From Alphaproteobacteria bacterium (GTDB lineage: Bacteria > Pseudomonadota > Alphaproteobacteria > Rickettsiales > UBA998), in NCBI GenBank assembly GCA_004293935.1, contig RDZH01000012.1, forward strand, positions 124,001-188,000: a stretch of DNA of 64,000 nt, given 5' to 3'. Made by a program: the position numbers and the translations under genes. The notes under the pieces are model-generated. The model was given only the letters and a program-made list of their open reading frames with translations. It did no database searches and was not told the DNA's origin. This document shows positions 35,026 to 43,900 of this stretch, one piece after another (position 1 is the first letter of the stretch; the number at the start of each line of letters is the position of its first letter).

Positions 35026-36024
35026 ATGATAGCACCAACGAAAGGTTTAGGTAAGGGGCTTTCTGCATTGATGGCTGAAGAGTACGGTCAAGAGGCTGGA
35101 GTTGTTGTTGATCGCTTAGGTGCTTTGCCGATAGATCAGATTACTTCTGGGGCATATCAACCTCGCACGTATTTTGATCAAGAGGCGTTGAAAGAGTTAG
35201 CTGATTCTATTCGTAGTAATGGCGTGATGCAGCCTATTTTGGTGCGTCAACTTCCTGAAGCGCGTAATGGTGCATTATATGAAATCGTTGCAGGTGAGCG
35301 AAGATGGCGCGCCTCAAAGATTGCTGGTTTGACGGAAGTGCCTGTGATTATCAAGGAAATAGATGATCAAAAAGCGCTAGAAATGGCGTTGATAGAGAAC
35401 ATACAACGCCAAGACCTTAATGCTATTGAAGAGGCTGATGGGTATCAGCAATTAATGGATGGCTTTGGTTATACGCAAGAAGAGCTATCCGTGGTTGTTG
35501 GTAAGAGTCGTAGTTATATTGCCAATATGTTGCGTCTTCTTGCTTTGCCAGCACTTGTCAAAGGCATGTTAAAATCTGGGGAGATTACCGCTGGTCATGC
35601 TCGCGCCTTATTAAAGGCTTCTGATCCTGAGAAATTAGTTCAGGAGATTATCCGCAGAGGGTTAAATGTCCGGCAAACGGAAAATATTGTAAAGGCTGGT
35701 GGTCTGCCTTCAAAAGACAATGATGAGTGGGATGGGCAAACTTCTGGTGAAACTATCGTTGTAAATCAATCGGATGGATCTTCCGCAAAACATAATAAGC
35801 ATGATAGCACCCCACCATCTGTTAAAACCAAAACTCAACACGCAACCCTTGTTCAATACGCACCAAAAGATCCTGATATTGTAGCTTTGGAAGAAGCCCT
35901 TACTGAGCATTTAGGGATGCGTGTTGTTATTGATGATCAGGGGGAGTGTGGTAGCGTAACCCTGCATTACCGTTCTCTGACGCAGCTTGATAATATTTTG
36001 CGCCAGTTTGGAGGGTCGCTTTAG
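35026..36024 (+). CDS. parB: Chromosome partitioning CTPase/DNA-binding protein ParB
   Basis: Binds parS and spreads as a CTP-loaded clamp. It is 332 aa. It has a basic N-terminus with KGLGKGLSALM (ParA-interacting), a CTP-binding motif GERRWRASK, the ENIQRQDLNAIEEA helix, an HTH (ELSVVVGKSRSYIANMLRLL) and a C-terminal dimerisation domain. A Ser/Thr/Lys-rich linker lies at about 245-275. The cognate parS sites are within 4 kb upstream. Confidence 0.97.
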   Translation: MIAPTKGLGKGLSALMAEEYGQEAGVVVDRLGALPIDQITSGAYQPRTYFDQEALKELADSIRSNGVMQPILVRQLPEARNGALYEIVAGERRWRASKIAGLTEVPVIIKEIDDQKALEMALIENIQRQDLNAIEEADGYQQLMDGFGYTQEELSVVVGKSRSYIANMLRLLALPALVKGMLKSGEITAGHARALLKASDPEKLVQEIIRRGLNVRQTENIVKAGGLPSKDNDEWDGQTSGETIVVNQSDGSSAKHNKHDSTPPSVKTKTQHATLVQYAPKDPDIVALEEALTEHLGMRVVIDDQGECGSVTLHYRSLTQLDNILRQFGGSL

Positions 36025-36860
36025 TGTCCTTGCCACGGATGTCCACGCCAATATATCTTCTTTCTGACTCAACGGGCGAAACAGTGAGTGCGGTTGCTCG
36101 TGCTGCATTAGCACAATTTGCCTCAGTCGATGTTGCGGAACATCATCATACCCTCATACGTTCTGTTTCGCAATTAGAGCGGATTTTACAAACGATAAAA
36201 GCACACCCCGGTCCAGTGATGTTCACGTTGGTGAAAAGGGAAATGCGTGATGCTGTGCGCGTCTTTTGTGAGCAGGAGCAGTTGCCGTGCATTTCCATTT
36301 TGGGTGGTGTCATTACCCAATTAAGCGCGTATTTTGGTGTGGCGACGGCGGCATTGCCAGGGCGACAACATGAGTTGAATGATAATTATTTTCACCGTGT
36401 TGAAGCAATTAATTTTGCTTTAGCGCATGATGATGGTCAAAATAGTTGGAATCTTAACGCGGCAGATGTGATTTTAGTAGGTCCGTCGCGCACCTCGAAG
36501 TCCCCTACCTGTGTGTATCTTGCAAATAAAGGCTTGAAAGCCGCCAATGTTCCTTTTGTGCATCAATGTGCATTGCCCGACGCGCTCTTTCAAGCATCGC
36601 ACCCGTTTATTGTAGGCTTATTGATTGATGCAGAACGATTGGGGCAAATACGACAAACGCGCCTTGAAACATTAGGTGAGAGAAGTGTGCAAGGTTATGC
36701 TGATTTTGATCAGATTGAAGCAGAATTATTTGCTGCGCGACGTTTGTTTGTGAAGCAGCGTTGGCCCGTGATTGATGTAAGTTTGCGATCAGTTGAAGAA
36801 ACGACGGCGCATATTTTACAACTCTATCGAAAATTTCGGCAGGTGCATCGTGTCAGCTAA
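36024..36860 (+). CDS. ppsR: Pyruvate phosphate dikinase/PEP synthase regulatory protein (DUF299)
   Basis: Bifunctional Ser/Thr kinase and Pi-dependent phosphorylase that regulates PEP synthase or pyruvate phosphate dikinase. It is 278 aa. SDSTGET at the N-terminus and the P-loop-like GPSRTSKSP at 153-161 are DUF299 motifs. The GTG start overlaps the parB stop by one base and has GGAGG about ten bases upstream; ATG 36039 is the alternative. Which of the two targets applies is not visible here. Confidence 0.92.
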   Translation: MSLPRMSTPIYLLSDSTGETVSAVARAALAQFASVDVAEHHHTLIRSVSQLERILQTIKAHPGPVMFTLVKREMRDAVRVFCEQEQLPCISILGGVITQLSAYFGVATAALPGRQHELNDNYFHRVEAINFALAHDDGQNSWNLNAADVILVGPSRTSKSPTCVYLANKGLKAANVPFVHQCALPDALFQASHPFIVGLLIDAERLGQIRQTRLETLGERSVQGYADFDQIEAELFAARRLFVKQRWPVIDVSLRSVEETTAHILQLYRKFRQVHRVS

Positions 36861-37704
36861 AAATGGAAAAGCGCGTGTTGCATGTGTGATCGGCGACCCC
36901 ATCGCTCATAGCTTATCTCCTGCTATTCACGAATATTGGTTGCAAAAATATGATATTAATGGCGCGTATGTGCCTTTTCGCGTGACAACCGAGGCTTTTT
37001 CTTCGACATTAGATAGCCTTTTTTCTTGTGGCTGTGTTGGTATGAACATCACCCTGCCCCATAAACAGCAGGCGTATGCCTATGTTGATCGTTTAGATGA
37101 TAGTGCAATCCGTGTAGGTGCGGTGAATACATTAGTGTTGCGCGATGGTGTGGTGCATGGATTTAACAGTGATACGTTGGGCTTTGCGCGATTATGGCAA
37201 GAATCCTTAGCACAGTCTCGCGCAAGCAATCCTCAGCGTGTTGTTCTGTTGGGTGCGGGTGGTGCTGCCCCTGCGATCATTGCTGCGCTGTATGATCATG
37301 GTTGCCGTGAGGTGATTATTGCAAACCGTACCTTAGAGCGTGCGCATCATGTGGTAGCATTAATGCAAAAATCATGCCCTGAGTGCCATTTTTCTGTGTG
37401 CCACCTTGACGATGTGGTGGGCATCATCCCTTCTGCGGATGCGTTGGTGAACTCGATTGCGATTGGGATGTTGGATGAGCATTATGTTGCGCCATGGTTT
37501 GATAATGCGCCTGAGCATATGTGCGTTGTCGATGTTTCTTATAGTGTTTTTGGGACTCCGCTAACTCGTTTCGCTATTGAGCGCGGTTTTAATGCCTATG
37601 ATGGATTGCCGATGTTGGTATGGCAAGCAACAGTGGGGTTTGAGTTATGGTTTGGTGTACAGCCAGAAATTGACGTTGCTCTTTATGGATATTTGCGAAC
37701 ATAG
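36850..37704 (+). CDS. aroE: Shikimate dehydrogenase AroE
   Basis: NADPH-dependent reduction of 3-dehydroshikimate in aromatic biosynthesis. From GTG 36850 it is 284 aa. VIGDPIAHSLSPAIH, the catalytic-lysine motif NITLPHK, NTLV and the nucleotide-binding GAGGAAPAI are present. The longer frame from 36793 overlaps ppsR and lacks family similarity, so the GTG with AGGT upstream is preferred. Confidence 0.95.
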   Translation: MSAKNGKARVACVIGDPIAHSLSPAIHEYWLQKYDINGAYVPFRVTTEAFSSTLDSLFSCGCVGMNITLPHKQQAYAYVDRLDDSAIRVGAVNTLVLRDGVVHGFNSDTLGFARLWQESLAQSRASNPQRVVLLGAGGAAPAIIAALYDHGCREVIIANRTLERAHHVVALMQKSCPECHFSVCHLDDVVGIIPSADALVNSIAIGMLDEHYVAPWFDNAPEHMCVVDVSYSVFGTPLTRFAIERGFNAYDGLPMLVWQATVGFELWFGVQPEIDVALYGYLRT

Positions 37705-37719
37705 ATAAGGGGTTGTGTG

Positions 37720-38298
37720 ATGCGCTGCATTGGGATTACGGGAGGTATAGCAAGCGGAAAATCCGCCGTTGCGAAACTATTTCGTTATCGAAATATTCCC
37801 GTGTTTGATGCGGATGTTGTTGCTCGTCATGGCTATGATAATGTCGATTGGACGTTCTTGCATCGTTTCGATAGCGAAATTAATTGCAAGCAGGGCGTGG
37901 ATCGAGCGGTGTTGCGTGCCTTGATTGCGCGTCACCCCATCATTCTTGATATGCTAGCTGAGCAACTTCACCCCTATGTATGGCGACAATGGCAGCATTT
38001 TAAGAGTGCGCATCAACGTCGAGGAACTGGTGTGATTGCTGCGGAAGTCCCCTTATTGCTTGAATGCGGATGGCAAAATGCCTATGATGCGGTGTGGGTG
38101 GCTCATGCCCCGCAATGGTTGCGCATTCAGCGCGTCTTTACGCGTCACACAATGAATGAAGCGACGTTGCGTGCGATTTTGGAGCGTCAATATCGTGACC
38201 ATGAGCGTTGTTCGTTGGCGGATGTGATTATACCGACCGCACACGGTAAAGCAAATATGGCATCGCATGTGTGGTATTATTTAGGCAAAAAAGGATAG
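37720..38298 (+). CDS. coaE: Dephospho-CoA kinase CoaE
   Basis: Last step of coenzyme A synthesis: phosphorylates the 3' hydroxyl of dephospho-CoA. It is 192 aa from ATG 37720 (GTG 37717 adds one residue). P-loop GITGGIASGKSAVA at the N-terminus, FDADVVAR, and EVPLLLECGW are family motifs. It lies in the aroE-coaE-dnaQ row common in alphaproteobacteria. Confidence 0.94.
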   Translation: MRCIGITGGIASGKSAVAKLFRYRNIPVFDADVVARHGYDNVDWTFLHRFDSEINCKQGVDRAVLRALIARHPIILDMLAEQLHPYVWRQWQHFKSAHQRRGTGVIAAEVPLLLECGWQNAYDAVWVAHAPQWLRIQRVFTRHTMNEATLRAILERQYRDHERCSLADVIIPTAHGKANMASHVWYYLGKKG

Positions 38299-38303
38299 TT
38301 TTT

Positions 38304-39008
38304 ATGACACATAGGCAAATATGTTTTGATACCGAAACGACAGGTTTTGAACCCAGTGCAGGGCATCGTATTGTAGAAATTGGCTGTGTGGAGATGATAG
38401 GCTATGTGCGCACAGGCGCGGTGTATCATGCTTATGTGAATCCGCAACGTTCTATGCCCCCTGAGGCGCAAAAAGTCCACGGATTAAGCGAGGAATTTCT
38501 TAAGGATAAGCCGCTTTTTAGCCATGTTGCGGATGCGTTTCTTGAATTTATTGGGGATGCTGCTTTGGTGGCGCATAATGCACGCTTTGATATGAAATTT
38601 ATCAATCATGAATTGCAAGCGATTGGTAAAAAACCCATAGCGGCGAATCGTGCGATTGACACGTTGGAACTTGCAAAACGTGCTTATCCGGGGCAACCAT
38701 CAAGCCTTGATGCGCTGTGCCGTCGTTTTGGGATTGATTTAAGTGCGCGTACCCATCACGGCGCATTGCTTGATGCGGAATTGCTTGCAGATGTCTATTT
38801 GGAATTGATGGGCGGACGACAAGTGAGTTTTGGATTGCAGGCATCCAACAACGCAACGGCGCGGAGTCAAGAGGATAAGGCAAGGGATGGTGCTGCTCCC
38901 CCCTTCCCTCGTCGAACGGCTGTGGTGCGTGATGAAGAACGTGCGGCGCATCGGGCGTTTATCCAAGCCAAAATAAAAAACGCGCTGTGGGACAGTGAAG
39001 CATCATGA
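38304..39008 (+). CDS. dnaQ: DNA polymerase III epsilon subunit DnaQ
   Basis: 3'-5' proofreading exonuclease of the replicative polymerase. It is 234 aa from ATG 38304. DEDDh motifs: FDTETTGF (Exo I), HNARFDMKFIN (Exo II), HHGALLDAELLADVY (Exo III with His). A proline/charged C-terminal segment could bind the polymerase alpha subunit. Its stop overlaps the start of the next ABC ATPase (ATGA). Confidence 0.95.
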   Translation: MTHRQICFDTETTGFEPSAGHRIVEIGCVEMIGYVRTGAVYHAYVNPQRSMPPEAQKVHGLSEEFLKDKPLFSHVADAFLEFIGDAALVAHNARFDMKFINHELQAIGKKPIAANRAIDTLELAKRAYPGQPSSLDALCRRFGIDLSARTHHGALLDAELLADVYLELMGGRQVSFGLQASNNATARSQEDKARDGAAPPFPRRTAVVRDEERAAHRAFIQAKIKNALWDSEAS

Positions 39009-40090
39009 AGCATAGCGATGCGATGCCCTGCTTATCTGTTGAGGCTGTTGCGTGCGCATATGGCACTCAGAGCGTCTTACGTGAGGTGCGGATGCATGTA
39101 CCTGCGGGGACACTCACCTGCCTTGTGGGGGCATCGGGAGCGGGAAAAACAACCTTGCTGCGGATTATTGCGGGGTTGCTGCAACCGCATCATGGGCGCG
39201 TATGTTTAGGGGATGAATTATGGGGACATTATGGCGATGGGGCTGTGGTGCATATGTCACCACAACAACGACGTGTTGGTTTTATGTTTCAGAATGCCTC
39301 GCTTTTTCCTCATATTACGGTATTGGGGAATGTGTGCTTTGGTATTCGGCATATGCCCAAAAAGCAACGCTATGAGATGGCGCGCATGTGGTTGGATAAT
39401 GTCGGTATGGGCAGTAAATCAGATGCCTATGCGCATCAGCTTTCGGGCGGGCAACATCAGCGTGTGGCATTGGCACGGGCATTGTGCGCGCAACCGCGTG
39501 TGATGCTGTTGGATGAGCCATTTGCGAGCCTTGATCCGAGCTTGCGCCGAGACATACGTGATGAGATTCTTGCGTTAGTGCGCTCTGCCCATATGCCGAT
39601 GGTGATGGTGACGCATGACCCTGAGGAAGCGTTAGCCGTCGCGGATCAGATGGTGGTATTGCGCGGTGATGGGACGATTCATCAAGCGGGGACTCCGTAT
39701 CAGATTTATCATCAACCCGTGGATGCCGTATGTGCGGAGTTTTTTGGAACTGTTGTGCGGATGAGCGGACGCGTTCACGGCGAACATGTTCATACAAGCC
39801 TAGGATTACTCCCTAAGCAGCTTTGCGCCCCTAACCTGCGTGAGGGTGCGGAACTGTCCGTTATAGCACGCCCTGAGGGAATACGCTGCGTGTATGATGG
39901 TGAACAAGGGGTGCGTGTGGTTGTTTGTCATAGTCGACTGACGGCACAAGGCTGGATGGTTGACGCGATAACACCTGAAGGGATGCGTATAATGTTTCAT
40001 CATCGTGAGAATTCTCCCCTATCAAGCGGGGATGAGGTGGTCGTGACGCTGCAATTACCGTATGTGTATGTTTTTCAAAATGGTTTATAG
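39005..40090 (+). CDS. ABC transporter ATPase, FbpC/PotA-like
   Basis: 361 aa ATPase with Walker A GASGAGKT at 42-49, Q loop FQNASLFPH, signature LSGGQHQRV, Walker B VMLLDEPFASLDPS and H-loop VTHDPEEAL, followed by a C-terminal TOBE-like domain (ARPEGIRCVYDG). This layout is that of importers for iron(III), polyamine, sulfate or molybdate; the Fe(III) FbpC branch is the closest impression. No permease or binding protein genes are adjacent, so its partner is elsewhere. It overlaps convergent hemJ by 16 bases. Confidence 0.85.
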   Translation: MKHSDAMPCLSVEAVACAYGTQSVLREVRMHVPAGTLTCLVGASGAGKTTLLRIIAGLLQPHHGRVCLGDELWGHYGDGAVVHMSPQQRRVGFMFQNASLFPHITVLGNVCFGIRHMPKKQRYEMARMWLDNVGMGSKSDAYAHQLSGGQHQRVALARALCAQPRVMLLDEPFASLDPSLRRDIRDEILALVRSAHMPMVMVTHDPEEALAVADQMVVLRGDGTIHQAGTPYQIYHQPVDAVCAEFFGTVVRMSGRVHGEHVHTSLGLLPKQLCAPNLREGAELSVIARPEGIRCVYDGEQGVRVVVCHSRLTAQGWMVDAITPEGMRIMFHHRENSPLSSGDEVVVTLQLPYVYVFQNGL

Positions 40091-40524
40091 ATGACCAACA
40101 CAACAATAATAATCATCAACACGGTTGGAGCTTCATTGAGCCAACGAAAATAGCGTGCGCTGCGTTGATTGTTGCCTGAGGCGAATTGCTTGCGGTGCAT
40201 GGCAAGCATACCGTGAATGCCACTCATCAGCAGCACAAGTGTCATTTTGGTGTGCATCCAGCCAAAGGCGAAAAAATCAAAGGCAATGGCAAGCCATAAG
40301 CCAAACACCCATGTTGCGATCATGGCGGGGTTCATGATAAATCGTAAGAGCTTGCGCTCCATCACTTGCAGCATTGCATCGCTCTCGCTTCCCACGGCAA
40401 CACCTGCATGGTACACATAAAGACGGGGCAAATAAAGCAATCCTGCCATCCATGAGATGAGCGCGATGATGTGAAGTGTTTTGAGTGTCGCGTATAAGGT
40501 TTCTTGATCCATAATGATGTACAT
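40075..40524 (-). CDS. hemJ: Protoporphyrinogen IX oxidase HemJ
   Basis: Membrane enzyme of heme synthesis (UPF0093/HemJ) that oxidises protoporphyrinogen IX. It is 149 aa with four membrane helices; family motifs KTLHIIALISWMAGLLYLPRL, HAGVA and the C-terminal NEAPTVLMIIIVVLVIYKPF. The start may instead be Met5 at 40512. It is convergent with the ABC ATPase gene. Confidence 0.92.
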   Translation of the reverse strand: MYIIMDQETLYATLKTLHIIALISWMAGLLYLPRLYVYHAGVAVGSESDAMLQVMERKLLRFIMNPAMIATWVFGLWLAIAFDFFAFGWMHTKMTLVLLMSGIHGMLAMHRKQFASGNNQRSARYFRWLNEAPTVLMIIIVVLVIYKPF

Positions 40525-40594
40525 AATGAATCTATTTGCGTGCTACAAGATGTTTCTGTTGCGGTATGGGTAGATTTTTTGGTATAGTGATATA

Positions 40595-40861
40595 ATGAAA
40601 ACATGGATGACTCTTATTATATGTGCGTTTTTGGTTGCATCATGCCGCCCTGCCCCGCTTTATTATGTTGAGCCACAAGGTCCACCTGAATATCAATTAG
40701 GGTGGCAAGATGGCTGTGATACGGGCATTTCCTCCAAGAGCGGCTTTCTTTATAAAATCATGTATGGCTTTCGTAAGCGTCCTGAATTTGGAAATAATGA
40801 ATTATACAAGATCGCATGGAACGAAGGGCATACTTATTGCCAGAATATGATGTTTGATTAG
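40595..40861 (+). CDS. Small lipoprotein, GW-x-x-GC repeat type
   Basis: 88 aa. Signal peptide with lipobox LVASC, lipidated cysteine C17. The mature part has GWQDGCDTG and later AWNEGHTYC, a duplicated aromatic-Gly-Cys pattern seen in small alphaproteobacterial lipoproteins of unknown role. No basic information on function. It is divergent from hemJ. Confidence 0.7.
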   Translation: MKTWMTLIICAFLVASCRPAPLYYVEPQGPPEYQLGWQDGCDTGISSKSGFLYKIMYGFRKRPEFGNNELYKIAWNEGHTYCQNMMFD

Positions 40862-40883
40862 GTTGAGTTTGCGTAAGGTATTG

Positions 40884-40935
40884 AGTCCAGCAGCAATAGT
40901 ATGATCTGGATGCCTGCCTTCGCAGGCATGACGCA
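40884..40935 (-). repeat. Dispersed repeat, partial copy
   Basis: GAGTCCAGCAGCAATAGT followed by CTGGATGCCTGCC and GGCATGACGCAAG. It contains one hairpin of the family (ATGCCTGCC with CGCAGGCAT). Confidence 0.65.
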
Positions 40936-41013
40936 AGCTATAAGTAAATTTTTTATGAAGAATGTGATGAAGAAGGATTGGAATTTGCAATTTTTCATGC
41001 TACAATACAAATA

Positions 41014-41079
41014 TTATAGCAATTCAACTTAATATTTTTTCCGTTTTTGGCGAAATCTTACGTTGAGAAATTGCTATAA
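41014..41079. repeat. 66-bp element with near-perfect inverted ends
   Basis: TTATAGCAATT plus CAAC (41014-41028) is complementary to GTTG then AATTGCTATAA (41062-41079), with three extra bases in the right arm. It has a MITE-like form. Confidence 0.5.
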
Positions 41080-41093
41080 GTCATTATAATATA

Positions 41094-41151
41094 CAGCACT
41101 GCTCAACTTTATTACCCATCCATGATGGGTCATTGTAAAATTGAAGTGCTG
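41094..41151. repeat. 58-bp almost fully paired hairpin
   Basis: Three nested arms pair: CAGCACT 41094-41100 with AGTGCTG 41145-41151; TCAACTTTA 41103-41111 with TAAAATTGA 41136-41144 (one mismatch); ACCCATC 41114-41120 with GATGGGT 41124-41130 around CAT. It lies about 100 bases upstream of yqgE. Confidence 0.6.
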
Positions 41152-41248
41152 CAGTAATGCATGATGTGATCTTGATTTTTTTATTCGATGATCTTATTTC
41201 ATTCATTATACACTCTAATAACGCTCTAATTAACAATCGAGAATTCTG

Positions 41249-41866
41249 GTGTCTAACAGTTATTTACGCAATACTATTCAGTTTCCTAGCAAGCAACGCG
41301 CACACATACAGCATGGCTCGTATGAAGGGCAGTTTCTGATCGCCACACCTGCGATGACGGGTGAAGTGTTTGCTCATTCACTGATTTATCTGTTCGCTCA
41401 TAATCCCGGAGGAGCGATGGGCGTGATGCTCAATAAGCCATTGGATATGGTACATCATGCGACTCTGTTTCAGCAATTAGGCATTGAATTTATGCGTGAT
41501 GATTCTGACCTTGCTGTGCATCATGGTGGTCCTGTGGAAGAAAATCGTGGATTTGTCCTGCATAGTAATGATTATGCTACGGAAGATACGTTGGTGCAAT
41601 CATCGGGCATTTCTGTTACCGCGAGCATGACGATTTTGCGCGATATTGCGCGTGGTAAAGGCCCTGCACAAGCATTGCTGGGGATTGGTTATGCAGGTTG
41701 GGCAGCAGGGCAGCTTGAGGCTGAAATAGAATCCAATTATTGGCTTACCGCCCCCGCCTCTTCTGTGATCGCATTTTACCCTGATGATGATGCTAAACAT
41801 GCGATGGCAGCAAAATCACTAGGTATTGATATGTGTCGTTATTCGATTTATGTGGGACATGCCTAG
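41249..41866 (+). CDS. yqgE: YqgE/AlgH family protein
   Basis: 205 aa YqgE/AlgH protein, of unclear molecular role (linked to transcription of exopolysaccharide genes in some reports, unproven). Family motifs: GQFLIATPAMTGEVFAHSLIYLFAHNPGGAMGVMLNKP, VHHGGPVEENRGFVLHS and GYAGWAAGQLEAEIESNYWL. The GTG start at 41249 is used; no ATG lies between it and the fold. Confidence 0.9.
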   Translation: MSNSYLRNTIQFPSKQRAHIQHGSYEGQFLIATPAMTGEVFAHSLIYLFAHNPGGAMGVMLNKPLDMVHHATLFQQLGIEFMRDDSDLAVHHGGPVEENRGFVLHSNDYATEDTLVQSSGISVTASMTILRDIARGKGPAQALLGIGYAGWAAGQLEAEIESNYWLTAPASSVIAFYPDDDAKHAMAAKSLGIDMCRYSIYVGHA

Positions 41867-41877
41867 GTTCTTATCTT

Positions 41878-41951
41878 CGTCACTCTTGGCACAAGGCTAT
41901 AGTCCAGTGAGAGCTGCTGTTCTGGATGTCTGCCTACGCAGGCATGACGGG
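41878..41951. repeat. Dispersed repeat, degenerate full-length copy
   Basis: CGTCACTCTTGGCACAAGGC, then GTCCAGTGAGAGCTGCTGTT, then CTGGATGTCTGCC and GCAGGCATGACGGG. Same two-hairpin plan as the copies at 10379 and 58662, more diverged. It lies in the yqgE-ygfZ convergent gap. Confidence 0.65.
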
Positions 41952-41981
41952 TTTTAGACTTTATTTATCCAAAACAACTGT

Positions 41982-42839
41982 TTATGATTCTTCTGGCAGC
42001 GTTCCCCAATCGGGTAGGCGCACCTCAATCGGGGTGTTGTTAAGCATCATCGCTGCCCTTGTGTCGCGCCTATGTCGCCATGCATCATAGCGTACTAATG
42101 CTAGCCCGCTTGTACCATGATAAGAGAGCAATTCCCCGCAGGAACGTTCTTGCCCAGTAACATAGATGAGGGGATCATCGCAAGTGATGGGCGTTGGTGC
42201 GCTAATAATCGCAATGCCTTTGCGCAATGTGCCTTTATAATGGGTACGTGCTGTCACCTCTTGCCCAACATAGCAGCCCTTGCGATAATCTATGGCGTTG
42301 AGGGCTTCATAACCTAATTCTAATGGGAAAAATCGTTCACCCGTAGCATCGCGGTGCGCTTCCACGACCCCGCACGCAATGCGCCGCGCTTCATACGCAT
42401 CATCGCCCGCATTCCAAGCAGATGATAGAGACAAAGGAACAACGCCACGCCAACCAAGCGCAGCATGGCGCGGATCAGCGAACCAGCATAATGCATCCGT
42501 GGGGGCATGAGAATGATGTGCGCTCACTACGATGCTGAGATCATCACGCACGCGCCATTGCACCTTTGATCGCAAACGATAGCGTTGTAATTGTTTGGTG
42601 AGTGGTTCTAGTGCTGCACGCGCACTATCCAGCCATAGCCCTTCTTCATGCGGGGCAGGCATGATGATGAAATCATACAGCACTTTTCCTTGTGGGGTTA
42701 AAAATACCGCAAGCTGCGCTACCCCATCATTCACGGTGCGTTGCACATCTTGCGTGATGAGTCCTTGCAAAAAAGTTGCAGCATCCATGCCAGAAAGGTG
42801 CAGGATGGTACGATCGTGTAAAATGCATAAATCTGTCAT
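41982..42839 (-). CDS. ygfZ: Folate-binding Fe-S/tRNA-modifying protein YgfZ
   Basis: 285 aa, a GcvT-like folate-binding protein needed for some Fe-S enzymes and for tRNA thiolation/modification. Motifs: LSGMDAATFLQGLITQDV near the N-terminus, and RKGCYVGQEVTARTHYKG, which contains the conserved KGCYxGQE cysteine. ATG 42839 is preferred over TTG 42875. It is convergent with yqgE. Confidence 0.9.
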   Translation of the reverse strand: MTDLCILHDRTILHLSGMDAATFLQGLITQDVQRTVNDGVAQLAVFLTPQGKVLYDFIIMPAPHEEGLWLDSARAALEPLTKQLQRYRLRSKVQWRVRDDLSIVVSAHHSHAPTDALCWFADPRHAALGWRGVVPLSLSSAWNAGDDAYEARRIACGVVEAHRDATGERFFPLELGYEALNAIDYRKGCYVGQEVTARTHYKGTLRKGIAIISAPTPITCDDPLIYVTGQERSCGELLSYHGTSGLALVRYDAWRHRRDTRAAMMLNNTPIEVRLPDWGTLPEES

Positions 42840-42978
42840 AATGTTGGATATAGGATGCTTATTTTCTTTATTCAAGTCATGAAATCTTCTATGATGTTAT
42901 ATGTACAGCAACTATTCTCAATAAAAGATTAACCTTTTTATGATGCAATTAGGCAATCAGTAAGGATATAGGGTATAT

Positions 42979-43896
42979 ATGCCATTGCCTATAAGATACA
43001 TCGTGTTATGCGTGTTTTTGCTCATTGGATCGGGAGGTGCGCTTGCGATTGTGGCACAAAAGGATGCCGAGCCAACCAACCTTGAAGTGCAGGCGGATCA
43101 GTCGTCTAAGCCACGTAAAAATATTAGCCCGAAACGCTTTATTGTGTATTATGGCGCGGAAGCAAAGGAAGAACAATTTTACCCCTATGATATTATTGTC
43201 TTTGATCGCGATAAGCATCCACCATTGCAGAAATTACGCAGAAAAAACAAAGTATTACTTGGATATATTAGCGGCGGAGAGCTAGAACATTATCGTGATA
43301 ATTTTGAACAGGTGAAGGCTAAGTTCGATATTTTAGGCACGAATGAGACGTGGAAGGATCATATGATTGTCGATGTGCGTGATCCTGAATGGACGCGTCA
43401 TCTGATTGAAGATATTATCCCGCCTATCGTGAAACAAGGCTTTAATGGTATCTTTATTGATACATTGGACAGTGTGACGCATTATGAAACAATCGATCCA
43501 ACGCGTTATAAAGGCATGATTCAGGCAACAGCTACTATGGTTAAAACGATACATTATCACTACCCCGAATTAAAAATAATGATAAATCGTGGTTTTGATG
43601 TGCTTCCTTTTATTGCTAACGACATTCATTATGTGCTAGCAGAAAGCACATTGGTGCAGTATGATTTTACAAACCATACGACAAAACTTATGGATGATAC
43701 CGTCTATCACCATTATGTGCAACGTATGTTCGACTTAAAAAAACAAGCACCTCATTTAGAGTTGGCAACCTTAGATTATTGGAAAATGGATGATACCGCT
43801 ATGGTACAAGAACTATATCGACGGCATGAAGCAAATGGATTTATGCCCTATGTCACTACTATTGAGTTGAACCGTGTCGATAATCGCCCGCAATAG
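42979..43896 (+). CDS. pelA: Pel exopolysaccharide PelA, separate hydrolase protein
   Basis: 305 aa corresponding to the GH-like hydrolase part of PelA (TM1410/GH114/GH166 type). An N-terminal signal/anchor (IRYIVLCVFLLIGSGGALAI) puts it in the periplasm. LGYISGGELEHYRDNF (with E101), KQGFNGIFIDTLDS (D161) and YVLAESTLVQYDF (E222) are the active-site segments; PelA's catalytic Glu lies in the corresponding AES-type motif (family knowledge, residue matching inferred). PelA in Pseudomonas is a single protein; here the hydrolase ends at 43896 and the deacetylase starts at 43901. It shares its fold with the RTX-tagged enzyme at 4987. Confidence 0.88.
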   Translation: MPLPIRYIVLCVFLLIGSGGALAIVAQKDAEPTNLEVQADQSSKPRKNISPKRFIVYYGAEAKEEQFYPYDIIVFDRDKHPPLQKLRRKNKVLLGYISGGELEHYRDNFEQVKAKFDILGTNETWKDHMIVDVRDPEWTRHLIEDIIPPIVKQGFNGIFIDTLDSVTHYETIDPTRYKGMIQATATMVKTIHYHYPELKIMINRGFDVLPFIANDIHYVLAESTLVQYDFTNHTTKLMDDTVYHHYVQRMFDLKKQAPHLELATLDYWKMDDTAMVQELYRRHEANGFMPYVTTIELNRVDNRPQ

Positions 43897-43900
43897 AACT

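Larger units (their letters stand above)
40862..41248. other. Intergenic region with three palindromic elements
   Basis: 387 bases. It holds a copy of the dispersed repeat (40884-40935), an inverted repeat (41014-41079) and a strong hairpin (41094-41151), listed separately. No convincing small gene. Confidence 0.6.

Noticed and set aside
40595-40861. Missing PelC encoded by the small lipoprotein gene
   Set aside because: It is 2 kb from the pel genes, much shorter than PelC (about 170 aa) and has a different Cys/Gly pattern.
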